Assembly: GCA_028874915.1 (NCBI GenBank) | Contig: JAPPHA010000104.1 | Location: forward strand, 8,625 to 70,353 | Length of the DNA stretch: 61,729 bases | Source of the DNA: Paracoccaceae bacterium | Lineage (GTDB): Bacteria; Pseudomonadota; Alphaproteobacteria; Rhodobacterales; Rhodobacteraceae | Reading direction: 5' to 3' | In this document: positions 9,103-17,676 of the stretch, one piece after another | How positions within the stretch are numbered: position 1 is the first letter of the stretch | Layout of the letters: the number at the start of each line of letters is the position of its first letter | Notes under the pieces: generated by a model | The model's input: only the letters and a program-made list of their open reading frames with translations | Databases searched by the model: none | Told to the model about the DNA's origin: nothing | Program-made: the position numbers and the translations under genes

Positions 9103-9555
9103 ATGGTCCGGGTTCTCCGCAGCACCGTCATTGAGGCCCCGGCCGACGCGGTGTGGGCGGTTGTCCGCGACTTCAACGGTCATGACCGCTGGCATCCGGC
9201 CGTCGCGTCGAGCCACATCGAACGGCGCCGCGGTTCCGATGAAGTCGGTTGTGTCCGGAGTTTCCGTCTCCAGGATGGTTCCGAGCTCCGTGAACAGCTG
9301 CTGACGCTCTCGGACCTCGAGCAGGCGTACAGCTACTGCCTCCTCGATACACCGGTTCCGCTTTTCAACTACGTTGCGCATGTCCGGCTGGTGCCGGTCA
9401 CCGACGGTGACCTGACGTTCTGGGAGTGGGAAAGCCGTTTCGACACCCCCAAGGGACGGGAGGCGGAAATGGCGGAACTGGTCGGAGAGCAGATCTACAT
9501 GGCCGGTTTTGCTGCCATTCGAACCCACATCGGGCATACCGAGGCGCCTTCATGA
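9103..9555 (+). CDS. SRPBCC family protein 2, tandem paralogue of the preceding gene
   Basis: A 150-aa protein beginning MVRVLRSTVIEAPADAVW. It shares with the preceding gene the pattern 'VRDFNGxxxWHP', 'VGCxRxFxLQxGxxxREQLLxLSD', 'PxPxxxYVAxxRLxPxTDGD' and 'EW'. The pair thus arose by tandem duplication and both have been kept. The ATG at 9103 is chosen because it begins the conserved domain; the frame is open further upstream only inside the previous gene. The stop overlaps the next ATG (9552) in an ATGA junction. The two may act as a heterodimer or bind successive intermediates; this is inference. Confidence 0.8.
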   Translation: MVRVLRSTVIEAPADAVWAVVRDFNGHDRWHPAVASSHIERRRGSDEVGCVRSFRLQDGSELREQLLTLSDLEQAYSYCLLDTPVPLFNYVAHVRLVPVTDGDLTFWEWESRFDTPKGREAEMAELVGEQIYMAGFAAIRTHIGHTEAPS

Positions 9556-10382
9556 TCACTGTCGAGACCTTCGACACGCTGGCTGCGGCGTCGTCGGCGA
9601 TGGCGGGTGCGGGTTCCGGCAACCGGGCCGGTGCCGGCGGCAGTTGCTACATGGGCGGCGGCACGCTCGTCATGCGCGCCGTCAACTATGGTGACGGCGA
9701 CTTCAGCCGAATCCTCCGCAGCCGCGATCCGGCGCTTCTGAGAATCGAACCGGACGGCGGAGGTGTCTTCATCGGGGCCGGCGCCACCATGGCAGCGATC
9801 GCCGGCCACCGGGAAACCGCGTTCCTCGCGGAAGCCGCAACTGCCGTCGGCGGCCCGGCGATTCGCAACATGGCGACACTCGGCGGCAACCTGTTCGCCC
9901 CGCCGCCCTACGGCGATCTGTCGACGGCGCTCCTCGCACTCGATGCCCGCGTCCGCACGGCCGATGGTCAAGAGACGCCGATGGAGTCATTTTTTGCCAG
10001 GAGGCGCATGACCGGGCCGCTTGTGGCGGGGGTCACGGTCCCGCGTCCGGAGCCCGGCGTGCTCCGGTTCCGAAAGGTCACGCGGGTCCGGCCCAAGGGG
10101 GTTTCGGTCATGGCGATCGCCGTGCGGCTGCCGTTCCGGTCCGGCCGCCTCGCCGGTGTCCGCATCGCCTTTGGCGCCATGGGCCCGACGCCTGTCCGCG
10201 CCAAGTCGGCGGAATCGGCCCTGGAGGGCGGCGGGCTCGAAGACGCGCGCATCGCGCGGGCCGCCGAAACCCTCGCGCACGACCTGGCGCCGGCCGACGA
10301 CGCGCTCGCCAGCGCCTGGTACCGGCAGGCGGTGGCGCCGGTTCATCTTGCGCGGCTGCTTCGCTCGGCGCGGGAGGGGTGA
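9552..10382 (+). CDS. FAD-binding subunit of a xanthine dehydrogenase/CO dehydrogenase-type molybdenum hydroxylase (CoxM family)
   Basis: A 276-aa medium subunit that carries FAD and passes electrons from the Fe-S subunit to the acceptor. Visible FAD motifs are YMGGGTLV (about residues 35-42) and the T-GGN loop GGPAIRNMATLGGNLF (about 101-116). The C-terminal CO-dehydrogenase-flavoprotein domain contains VRPKGVSVMAIAVRL and AFGAMGPTPVRA. The length is typical. The start overlaps the stop of the SRPBCC gene. The Fe-S subunit follows after 7 nt, giving the usual cluster for a hydroxylase that oxidises a C-H bond next to nitrogen or an aldehyde. The substrate is not predictable from this subunit. 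Confidence 0.88.
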   Translation: MITVETFDTLAAASSAMAGAGSGNRAGAGGSCYMGGGTLVMRAVNYGDGDFSRILRSRDPALLRIEPDGGGVFIGAGATMAAIAGHRETAFLAEAATAVGGPAIRNMATLGGNLFAPPPYGDLSTALLALDARVRTADGQETPMESFFARRRMTGPLVAGVTVPRPEPGVLRFRKVTRVRPKGVSVMAIAVRLPFRSGRLAGVRIAFGAMGPTPVRAKSAESALEGGGLEDARIARAAETLAHDLAPADDALASAWYRQAVAPVHLARLLRSAREG

Positions 10383-10389
10383 GGGGACC

Positions 10390-10875
10390 ATGACGAAGAC
10401 CGCCGTCACGTTCCGTCTCAACGGAGCCGAGACTGCCATCTTCGTTGATGGCGGCCAGAACCTCCTCGACGTGCTTCGCCGGGGTGTTGGCGATCTGTCG
10501 CCGAAATACGGATGCGGTCAGGGCGGTTGTGGCGGGTGTTCAGTGCTGGTGGACGGGACCCTGCGGCTCGCCTGCATCACCCTGGCCGAGAGCGTCGACG
10601 GAGCGTCCGTTGAGACGGCCGCGGGCCTGGCCGACGGGCCACGGCTGCATCCGTTGCAGAAGGCCTTCATGGAAGGATTCGCTGCCCAGTGCGGCTATTG
10701 CACCCCCGGCATGCTGATGGCGGCCCGCGCCCTGCTCGACGCGAATCCCGATCCGGCGCGCGAGGAGGTGGTGGAGGCGATTTCCGGGAATCTCTGCCGC
10801 TGCACCGGTTATGAGCCGATCATTGACGCCATCCTGGCGGCGGCGGCGGACTTGCGGGGAGGGGCGGCGCGATGA
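10390..10875 (+). CDS. 2Fe-2S subunit of the molybdenum hydroxylase (CoxS family)
   Basis: A 161-aa small subunit with both 2Fe-2S sites intact. The plant-ferredoxin-type site is CGQGGCGGCSV plus the later Cys of LRLAC. The alpha-helical site is CGYCTPGM plus CRCTGYEP. The start at 10390 has a GAGGGG ribosome site; the upstream open frame belongs to a shadow. The stop overlaps the ATG of the large subunit gene (ATGA). It shuttles electrons from the Mo centre to FAD in the cytoplasmic heterotrimer. Confidence 0.93.
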   Translation: MTKTAVTFRLNGAETAIFVDGGQNLLDVLRRGVGDLSPKYGCGQGGCGGCSVLVDGTLRLACITLAESVDGASVETAAGLADGPRLHPLQKAFMEGFAAQCGYCTPGMLMAARALLDANPDPAREEVVEAISGNLCRCTGYEPIIDAILAAAADLRGGAAR

Positions 10876-12668
10876 CCACCTTCGAGATGCGCAAGGAATA
10901 CTTCGCCGACGAACGGCCGGAGGACCTGAAGGAGATTGGCCGGCCGACCATCCGCCAGGACATCCTCGGCCACGTCACCGGCCGGTCGCGTTTCTATGAC
11001 GATCATCTCTTCGACGGCCTTCTCCACATGCGTTGCGTGCGTTCGCCCCATCACCACGCCCGTGTCCGCGCGATCGATGCCAGCGCCGCCGAGGCCATGC
11101 CCGGAGTGCGGCGCATCGTCCGGTCCGGCGATGTGCCGAAGAACCTGAACACGCTCCTGTCGCTGCTTGGCTTCGGCCGCGACGACGAACCGCTGATCAC
11201 GCCGGAGACGGTCGGCTACAGGGGTGAGCCGGTCCTCGCCGTGATCGCCGAGACCGAAGCGGCGGCCCGTGCCGCCGTCAGGGCGGTGCGGGTCGACTGG
11301 GACGTTCTGCCGCATGTGCTCGATGTCGAGGCGGCGCTCGCGCCGGATGCGCCGATCGTGAATTCGGAATATCCGAACAACAGCTTCGACTATCACGACA
11401 GGTACGACCACCAGAAGCTGCGCTTCGGCGATGTGGACCGGGCATTCCAGGGGGCCGAGCGGATTGTCGAGGGCCGGTACCGGATGTCGCCGATCGAGCA
11501 GGCGCCGATGGAGACCTGCGGGGCCATCGCGGTCCCGGAATCGAATGACCGTTTCACGTGCCATACATCAACCCAGGCCCTGTTCTTCTCGCTGGCCACG
11601 ACCGCCAAACTGCTCGACCTTCCTTCGGCGAAACTGCACTTCATCGGCGGCACCGTCGGCGGCGGTTTCGGTGGCAAGGTGGACAGCGTGGTGGAGCCGA
11701 TGTCCGTGCTTGGCGCCCAGCTCACCGGCCGGCCGGTCAAGTTCATGTGGGATCGTGAAGAGGAGATGCAGGTGGGGGCGCCCCGGGGTGCCGAGATGTG
11801 GGACATCCGCGACGGGCTGGATCGTGACGGGCGGATCATCGCCCGCCGGTTCACGGGTTATTTCGACGCTGGCGCCTACACGCGGTTGTCGTCCTACGCC
11901 GTGGTCAAGGCCGTGGGCCACCTGCCTGGCCCCTACACCATCCCCAATGTTGCCGCGAACGTGTACTGCGTCTTCACCAACCGCACCCCGGCGACCGCGA
12001 TGCGGGGTTTCGGCATCACCGGGGTCGATTTCGCCATCGAGTGCCAGATGGACCGCGCGGCCGAAGCAGCGGGCTTGGATCCGGTCGCGTTCCGGATTCT
12101 CAATGCCTATCGTGACGGCGACATGAAGGCGCACCGCCGCCTGGCCAAGAACACCGCTCTCATCGAATGCTGTCAGGTGGCGGCGGAAAAGGCAGGGTGG
12201 CCGCTCGACGGTACGGCCCTTTCCCAGTCAAGCCTGAGCGGCGGCGGCGGCGCCCGGGCGTCCGTTCCGGAGACCGCCACGGACGGCGAGGGCCGCATCG
12301 GCGAGCGCCGCCGCCGGGCTCTTCCGGCGGAGCCGCTGGCTGGCAGCGGTCCGCGCGGCCGGCTTCCCGAAGGCACAATCAGGGGTTCCGACGTGGCTGC
12401 GGCCCCGCCGCAGCGCATGGACATGGGGCCCGGCTCCGGCCCTGACCTGGAATCGTTCGTCGTTCCGCCCCTCCCGGCGGCGCCGTCTCCGGCCACCGGT
12501 CCGGTCCCGCATCAGCCGCCGATCGCGCCGTCGACGGCCGCTTCGAGCCCGGCCGCCCCCGCGACTCCGACGGCCCCGGCCACGCCGGCCACCCCGGCCG
12601 CGGGCGACTCGATGCTGGCGGCGCGGCTCCGGCGGTCGCGGTTTCTCGCCGGAACACGGAGGCGCTGA
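10872..12668 (+). CDS. Molybdopterin-binding large subunit, N-terminal half, with a disordered tail
   Basis: 598 aa. Residues 1 to about 445 match the N-terminal part of the CoxL/XDH large subunit: aldehyde-oxidase hammerhead domain (GHVTGRSRFYDDHLFDGLLHMRCVRSPHHHA), then the Mo-cofactor motif GTVGGGFGGKVD, and NRTPATAMRGFGITGVDFA. This xanthine-dehydrogenase type AMRGFG replaces the AYRCSFR loop of true CO dehydrogenase, so a CO substrate is unlikely. The homology stops at CCQVAAEKAGW. About 150 residues of Gly/Arg then Pro/Ala/Thr-rich sequence follow to the TGA at 12666. The other half is encoded 2 nt later in another frame. The split lies at the normal junction between the two Mo-binding domains, so the halves probably assemble. 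A frameshift that created the tail cannot be excluded. Confidence 0.8.
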   Translation: MTTFEMRKEYFADERPEDLKEIGRPTIRQDILGHVTGRSRFYDDHLFDGLLHMRCVRSPHHHARVRAIDASAAEAMPGVRRIVRSGDVPKNLNTLLSLLGFGRDDEPLITPETVGYRGEPVLAVIAETEAAARAAVRAVRVDWDVLPHVLDVEAALAPDAPIVNSEYPNNSFDYHDRYDHQKLRFGDVDRAFQGAERIVEGRYRMSPIEQAPMETCGAIAVPESNDRFTCHTSTQALFFSLATTAKLLDLPSAKLHFIGGTVGGGFGGKVDSVVEPMSVLGAQLTGRPVKFMWDREEEMQVGAPRGAEMWDIRDGLDRDGRIIARRFTGYFDAGAYTRLSSYAVVKAVGHLPGPYTIPNVAANVYCVFTNRTPATAMRGFGITGVDFAIECQMDRAAEAAGLDPVAFRILNAYRDGDMKAHRRLAKNTALIECCQVAAEKAGWPLDGTALSQSSLSGGGGARASVPETATDGEGRIGERRRRALPAEPLAGSGPRGRLPEGTIRGSDVAAAPPQRMDMGPGSGPDLESFVVPPLPAAPSPATGPVPHQPPIAPSTAASSPAAPATPTAPATPATPAAGDSMLAARLRRSRFLAGTRRR

Positions 12669-12670
12669 CC

Positions 12671-13819
12671 ATGGCCATCCACAAGGGGCGCGGATTTGCC
12701 TGCGTCAACTATCCGATCGGCATGAATCTGGGCGGGGATCCGTCCCAGGCGCTGGTCCATGCAACGCCGGACGGAAAGTTCATGGTCACCCTGTCGTCGA
12801 TCGATCTCGGACAGGGCATGAAGTCCGTGACCCGGCAGATCGCAGCCGAGGCTCTTGGCGTCTCGGTGTCCGATGTCCACGTGGACACCGCCGACAGCGA
12901 CACCGGACCGCATTGCATGGGCAGCTTCGCGTCCCGTGGAACGCACCGGGTGGGCAACGCGGTGATCCGGGCAGCGACGGAAGCGCGGGCCCAGCTCCTG
13001 GAAGCCGCCGCCGAGGAAATGGAAGTGGACGCGGCGGATCTCGTCACTGACGGGTCCGGCAACATTCACGTCCGGGGCGCACCGTCGCGTGCCATCACCG
13101 TTGCCGACACGGCAATCGCGGCACAGTTCCGCCAGGGGCGCACCCTGGCTGGCCGTGGCATCTTCCTGGTGCCTCCGTCGGACGCGGACCCCGAGACCGG
13201 TGAGATGTCGCCGGTCACCTGCTTCGCGCATGCGGCCCTCGTCGTCGATCTTGAAGTTGACGACGAGACCGGCGAAGTGACGGTCCAGTCCATTCATTCC
13301 GCCTATGAGGTGGGGCGTGCGCTCAATCCCCGGCTTGTGGAACAACAGTTGATCGGCGGCGCATGGATGGGCCTTTCCCATGCACTGTTCGAGACCACCG
13401 AGCCCGTCTATCCGGAGCGGGATCCCGCACCGCTGGATTTCAACAGCTACGTGATGCCGGGTCCCGGCGACATTCCTGACCATCACGTGGCGGTACTCGA
13501 ACGTCCTGCGCCAGATGCGCCCTATGGCGGGAAAGGACCCGGCGAGATGTGCGCCAATCCCGTCCTGCCGGCGGTCGCCAACGCCATCTACAACGCCGTT
13601 GGCGTCCGTTGCGACACTCTTCCGATCACGCCCGAACGGATTCTGCGGGGGCTCCGGGAACTGGGAGGCGCGCGCCCCGGCGGCTGGAGCGGAGGCAATT
13701 TCGGCGGGACAGGAAACCCGAACGGCGCCGAGCCTAGGACCGGGTCCGGGGATGGCGCGGGCAACGGGCACGGCGACGGCCATGGCACCCGGCCGGCCTG
13801 GATGGCGACGGGGCGCTGA
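12671..13819 (+). CDS. Molybdopterin-binding large subunit, C-terminal half
   Basis: 382 aa. It begins MAIHKGRGFACVNYPIG, which is where the second Mo-binding domain of a normal CoxL/XDH large subunit begins. It continues with SIDLGQGMKSVTRQIAAEALG and GRALNPRLVEQQLIGGAWMGL. Next comes YGGKGPGEMCANPVLPAVANAIYNAVG, which contains the conserved active-site Glu (GE) that acts as the base in this family. A Gly-rich tail ends the protein. The ATG lies 2 nt after the stop of the N-terminal half, and the stop overlaps the next gene (TGATG). Both halves together cover one complete large subunit, so the enzyme can be functional if the chains associate. Confidence 0.8.
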   Translation: MAIHKGRGFACVNYPIGMNLGGDPSQALVHATPDGKFMVTLSSIDLGQGMKSVTRQIAAEALGVSVSDVHVDTADSDTGPHCMGSFASRGTHRVGNAVIRAATEARAQLLEAAAEEMEVDAADLVTDGSGNIHVRGAPSRAITVADTAIAAQFRQGRTLAGRGIFLVPPSDADPETGEMSPVTCFAHAALVVDLEVDDETGEVTVQSIHSAYEVGRALNPRLVEQQLIGGAWMGLSHALFETTEPVYPERDPAPLDFNSYVMPGPGDIPDHHVAVLERPAPDAPYGGKGPGEMCANPVLPAVANAIYNAVGVRCDTLPITPERILRGLRELGGARPGGWSGGNFGGTGNPNGAEPRTGSGDGAGNGHGDGHGTRPAWMATGR

Positions 13820-14700
13820 TGGCGGTCCGGGGCGTCATCGACGGCATTGCCAGTCCGGACGAATTGCGCCGGGCACTGGAGGGCGCCCAGTATCTCGCCG
13901 GAGAGGATCTGGCGGTGGCGGCCTACCTGGCGCTGGCGCTTGGAAAACCGCTCCTCCTTGAGGGCGTCCCCGGTGTCGGAAAAACCGAGGCCGCCAAGGC
14001 CATCGGCGCGGTCCTTACCCGGCGCGTGATCCGCCTTCAATGCTACGAAGGAATCGACGCGTCAGTGGCGCTTTACGAATGGAATTTCCCACGCCAGATG
14101 CTTGCGATCCGCCAGGCCGGGGAGGCCTGGGTCAATCTCTATGGCGATGAGTTCCTGATGTCGCGGCCGCTCCTTGATTCGCTCAGGGACCCGGCAGCAA
14201 GCCTGCTCCTGGTCGACGAGATCGACCGGTCGGATCATGAGTTCGAGGCTTTCCTGCTGGAGTATCTCTCTGACTTCACGATTTCGATCCCGGAAACGGG
14301 CACGGTGCGGGCCGCGGTGCATCCGGTGGTGGTCCTGACCTCGAACCGGACCCGCGAACTGCATGAGGCGCTCCGTCGGCGTTGCGTCTACCACTGGATC
14401 GACTATCCCGATGCCGAACTCGAGGCCCGGATCGTCATGGCCAGGGCCAGCACCGTAGCCCATGAGACGGCCCGCGCCGTCGTGGCTTCCGTGACCCGGA
14501 TGCGTGCGGAACCGCTGGTCAAGCCGCCCGGCATCTCCGAGACGGTGGAATGGGCCGAGGCGGCGACGCTGCTTCGGTCCCAGGGCATGCCCTGGCCCGA
14601 TGCCTTCCGCCGTGCAATCGGCGTTGCGATCAAGGACATGGACGACCAGGCCTATCTGGACCCGCAGCTGGACCGCGTGTTGCCGGCGATGGCAGCATGA
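13819..14700 (+). CDS. MoxR-family AAA ATPase, CoxD-like maturation factor
   Basis: A 293-aa AAA+ ATPase with Walker A GVPGVGKT (about residues 49-56), Walker B LLLVDEIDRSD, sensor-1 VVLTSNRTRELHEALRRRC and the arginine-finger region. MoxR/CoxD proteins work with VWA partners to insert metals or activate the active site of molybdenum hydroxylases. The VWA partner is encoded next with an ATGA overlap. The position directly after the large subunit genes matches coxD of the cox operons. Confidence 0.88.
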   Translation: MAVRGVIDGIASPDELRRALEGAQYLAGEDLAVAAYLALALGKPLLLEGVPGVGKTEAAKAIGAVLTRRVIRLQCYEGIDASVALYEWNFPRQMLAIRQAGEAWVNLYGDEFLMSRPLLDSLRDPAASLLLVDEIDRSDHEFEAFLLEYLSDFTISIPETGTVRAAVHPVVVLTSNRTRELHEALRRRCVYHWIDYPDAELEARIVMARASTVAHETARAVVASVTRMRAEPLVKPPGISETVEWAEAATLLRSQGMPWPDAFRRAIGVAIKDMDDQAYLDPQLDRVLPAMAA

Positions 14701-15806
14701 CCGTCCCCGCCGCCATCCGGCCGCTGGTGGGGTTTCCGTCACTGCTCAGGGCCAACGGCTTCCTGGCCGCGCCCGACCAGACCATCGGATTCGTGGAGGC
14801 GGTGGCGCTCCTCGGGCCGCGTCACATCGGCGATGTCCGCCGGGCGGCGCGGGCTCTATTCGCCATCCCCAGGGACCGCGAGACGCTGTTTGATCAGCTC
14901 TTTGACGCCCACTTCCTGGGGAGAGCGATCGCGGCCCCGGCCGAAGCCGACCCGGACTCCGCCCGCGCCGACGACGAGGACACAACGGCCTGGCACGTTG
15001 ATCGGGGCCGGGAGGCCGACGTCGAACTGGGGGAACAGGAACCCACGGGGCAACAGGCCGCGGCCGAGGAACGCCTTGGGCACCGGGCCTTTCCGGCCAG
15101 AGAGGATTCCGTCCTCGACCGTTTCGTCCGCAGGGCCCCGACCGTCCTCCCTCGCCGGGCGTCCTTCCGGTTCCGGTCCGCGGCGCGCGGGGTGCCGGAC
15201 CGGCAGCGGACGCTCCGGGAGGCAGTGCGGCGGGGGGGCGAGGCCCTCACCCTGTCCCTCAAACGGCGTCGCTATCGGCAGCGCCGAATCGTCCTCATGG
15301 TCGATGTTTCCGGTTCAATGAAGGCGCATACGGATTCCGCGATGCGCTTCGCGCACGCGCTCCGGCGCGTCGCCCCGAAAGCCGAGATCTTCACCTTCGG
15401 AACCCGGCTGACCCGCGTCACCCCGGCCCTTGACCAACGCGACCGGGAACGGGCCCTGGAACGAATCAGCGGCCTTGTTGCCGACATTGACGGCGGAACG
15501 CGGATCGGCGAAGCCCTGACCCTGTTCCTGTCGACCCCGCGTCTCGCCGGACTTGCCCGGGGGGCCATCCTGGTCATTCTCTCGGACGGGCTCGAACGCG
15601 GCGACCCGGCACCCATGACCGAGGCCGTGCGTCAACTCTCCCGCATCGCCTGGCGGCTGGTCTGGCTGTCGCCGCTGGCTGCAGACCCCGACTTCAGCCC
15701 GGAGACCGGGGCCCTGGCCCTGGCCCGGCCCTGGATCGACGTCTTCGGAGACGGCAGTTCGACCGAGGCGATGGCCCGCCATTTTCTGGACAGGGCCTGG
15801 TCGTGA
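14697..15806 (+). CDS. VWA-domain protein, CoxE family
   Basis: A 369-aa protein starting at the ATG that overlaps the previous stop (the open frame upstream is a shadow). After a helical N-terminal part with an acidic linker (residues about 75-125), the C-terminal VWA domain shows the MIDAS motif VDVSGSMKAH (about residues 201-210). The second metal-site Thr is in DGGTRIGEAL and an Asp in ILSDGLERGD. CoxE-type proteins pair with a MoxR ATPase to mature or activate their target enzyme; here that is the upstream molybdenum hydroxylase. Its stop overlaps the GTG start of the next gene. Confidence 0.88.
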   Translation: MTVPAAIRPLVGFPSLLRANGFLAAPDQTIGFVEAVALLGPRHIGDVRRAARALFAIPRDRETLFDQLFDAHFLGRAIAAPAEADPDSARADDEDTTAWHVDRGREADVELGEQEPTGQQAAAEERLGHRAFPAREDSVLDRFVRRAPTVLPRRASFRFRSAARGVPDRQRTLREAVRRGGEALTLSLKRRRYRQRRIVLMVDVSGSMKAHTDSAMRFAHALRRVAPKAEIFTFGTRLTRVTPALDQRDRERALERISGLVADIDGGTRIGEALTLFLSTPRLAGLARGAILVILSDGLERGDPAPMTEAVRQLSRIAWRLVWLSPLAADPDFSPETGALALARPWIDVFGDGSSTEAMARHFLDRAWS

Positions 15807-16693
15807 TCGTCGATGCGCATCATCACATCTGGCGGCAGGCGGACCTGCCCTGGCTCTCCGGTCCCGAACAGCCGCGGATCTTCGGCCCCTATGCGCCGAT
15901 CCGGCGAGACTATCCGATCGAGGAGTATCTCGACGACATCCACGAGACCGGGATCGGAAAATCCGTCTATGTTCAGACCAACTGGCCGCCGGACCGTTAT
16001 GTCGACGAGGTGGCGTGGGTCTCGGAAACCGCGGCCCGAACGGGCTGGCCCCATGCGATCGTGGGATATGCGGACGTCACCGGCGCCTGCGCGAGTCGCA
16101 CCCGAAGCCAGCTCGACCGCCTGGCCGGGTTCCCGCTGGTTCGAGGAATCCGGCAGCAGTTCCACTGGCACAGCAACCCGGACTGGCGTTTCGCCGACCG
16201 CCCGGATCTTTCCGAGGACAGCGCCGTCCAGGCCAACATCGCAACCTTTGCCAAATACGGATGGAGTTTCGAACTTCAGCTCTTCTCCGGCCAGATGGAG
16301 GGCGGCCGCCGCCTGGCGACCGCCTGCCCGGACGTTACCTTTGTCCTGCCGCATGCCGGCATGCCCGAGGATCGCTCGACGGCCGGCCTGGCGGCATGGC
16401 GGGCGGGGCTCGAACGCCTTGCCGCCTGTCCCAACGTCCGCGTCAAGCTCTCCGGCCTCGGCACGTTTATCCATCGGAACGACCCGGAACACATCGCCGA
16501 AATCACCCGGACGACCCTCGGCCTCTTCGGGGCGGAGCGGTGCATGTTCGGCTCGAACTTCCCGATCGAAAGGCTCTGGACCGGACTTGCCGAACTTGTC
16601 TCTGCCTTCCGGGAGGCGGTGGCCGCCGTCCTCGACGACGCAGGGCAGGCGCAGGTCTTCAGTGGAACGGCGCGGCGCGTCTACGGGATCTGA
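15803..16693 (+). CDS. Amidohydrolase-family protein (COG3618 lactonase-like TIM barrel)
   Basis: 296 aa from a GTG start inside the GTGA overlap with the VWA gene. It is an amidohydrolase-superfamily TIM barrel: metal-binding DAHHHIW at residues 4-10, the mid-barrel HAGMPED, and the C-terminal FGSNFPIERLW. It resembles 2-pyrone-4,6-dicarboxylate lactonase and L-fucono-lactonase type enzymes, which open lactone or pyrone rings. Family members with Asn in place of the Asp of 'FGSDFP' exist and can be active. The context, downstream of a hydroxylase, fits hydrolysis of an oxidised intermediate; the real substrate is unknown. Confidence 0.82.
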   Translation: MIVDAHHHIWRQADLPWLSGPEQPRIFGPYAPIRRDYPIEEYLDDIHETGIGKSVYVQTNWPPDRYVDEVAWVSETAARTGWPHAIVGYADVTGACASRTRSQLDRLAGFPLVRGIRQQFHWHSNPDWRFADRPDLSEDSAVQANIATFAKYGWSFELQLFSGQMEGGRRLATACPDVTFVLPHAGMPEDRSTAGLAAWRAGLERLAACPNVRVKLSGLGTFIHRNDPEHIAEITRTTLGLFGAERCMFGSNFPIERLWTGLAELVSAFREAVAAVLDDAGQAQVFSGTARRVYGI

Positions 16694-16804
16694 CCGGCGC
16701 GGGAAACGGAACGAAGGCAAGTGCCGGGCGGACATGCCCGGGTCGGAGGGACGCCGGCCCAGGAAGACGGGGAGGGGAGGCGCCCGGAACAAGGGAGACT
16801 GTCA

Positions 16805-17653
16805 ATGCCACTGACGATTCACATTCTGGATTACGGGGACATCGAACTGGAGGCCAGTTTTCTGGTTCTGGGACATGAATGCGGACGGGTACGCAGGGTC
16901 CCGGTCTATGGTTTCCTGATCCTCGGCGGGACCTATCCGGTGCTGGTCGATACAGGCTACCGCGACAATGCGATCATGGAGAGCCTGGGCATGCGCGGCC
17001 TTCAGTTCCATGAGAACATGGTGGAGAACCAGCTGGCCCGTCACGGGCTGCGGCCGGGCGACATTCGCTACATCATGCACACTCATCTCCACATCGACCA
17101 TGCCGGCAAGGACGATCGCTTCCCGATGAACACGACGGTGGTGCTCAACCGCCGTGAAATGGAGTTCTCGGTCTCGGGAATCATGTATCCGCAATATCCG
17201 AAGCCCGACATCCTGCATCTCGTGGAACGAATCTACGAACCGGAGGCGATCCGTTTCCTGGACCTGGAGATTTCGGGCGGCGAGGAGATCATCCCCGGGG
17301 TCCGCTGCGAGGCGGCCTATGCCCACACCGAGGGGTCGATGAATGTGATCGTGGAGACCGAGGAGGGCAGCGCCTGCATCTGTGGCGATGTCATCTATGA
17401 CTTCAACGACCAGATCGTGAACCAGGTCCACACCAACAACTGGATGGAACCGCGGGTAACCGGCAACCATGCCGGATCCAAGCGGGGTGAAAAGGGCGCC
17501 ATCAAGAAACTGCTCAACAGCCATGACTTCCTGCTGCCCGTCCACGACCGGCCGGCGAAGATCGTCAGTGGCCAGATCGTCGGCCGTCTTGGCATGACAG
17601 TTCCGGGGCCGGTGACCGAGACCCTGCCCGCCCGGCAGTGGTTCCCGGCCTGA
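16805..17653 (+). CDS. Metallo-beta-lactamase-fold hydrolase, N-acyl homoserine lactonase-like
   Basis: A 282-aa metal-dependent hydrolase. The zinc motif is HTHLHIDHAGKD (about residues 99-110), the further ligands are in AYAHTEG and CGDVIYD, and PVHDRP lies near the end. The start at 16805 has the ribosome site aaggGAGA; the 111-nt leader after the amidohydrolase contains a small hairpin (16724-16741). AHL lactonases and their relatives hydrolyse lactones or amides. In this operon a catabolic hydrolase is more likely than quorum quenching, but the sequence alone does not decide. Confidence 0.85.
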   Translation: MPLTIHILDYGDIELEASFLVLGHECGRVRRVPVYGFLILGGTYPVLVDTGYRDNAIMESLGMRGLQFHENMVENQLARHGLRPGDIRYIMHTHLHIDHAGKDDRFPMNTTVVLNRREMEFSVSGIMYPQYPKPDILHLVERIYEPEAIRFLDLEISGGEEIIPGVRCEAAYAHTEGSMNVIVETEEGSACICGDVIYDFNDQIVNQVHTNNWMEPRVTGNHAGSKRGEKGAIKKLLNSHDFLLPVHDRPAKIVSGQIVGRLGMTVPGPVTETLPARQWFPA

Positions 17654-17676
17654 CCGGATTCTGGGGAGACGACGGC

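Noticed and set aside
10872-13819. Carbon monoxide dehydrogenase (CoxL proper)
   Set aside because: The AYRCSFR active-site loop is absent; the loop is AMRGFG as in xanthine-dehydrogenase-type hydroxylases.
16805-17653. Quorum-quenching acyl-homoserine lactonase as the definite function
   Set aside because: The zinc motif fits, but the fold is shared by many hydrolases and the gene is embedded in a catabolic operon, so the specific role was not asserted.
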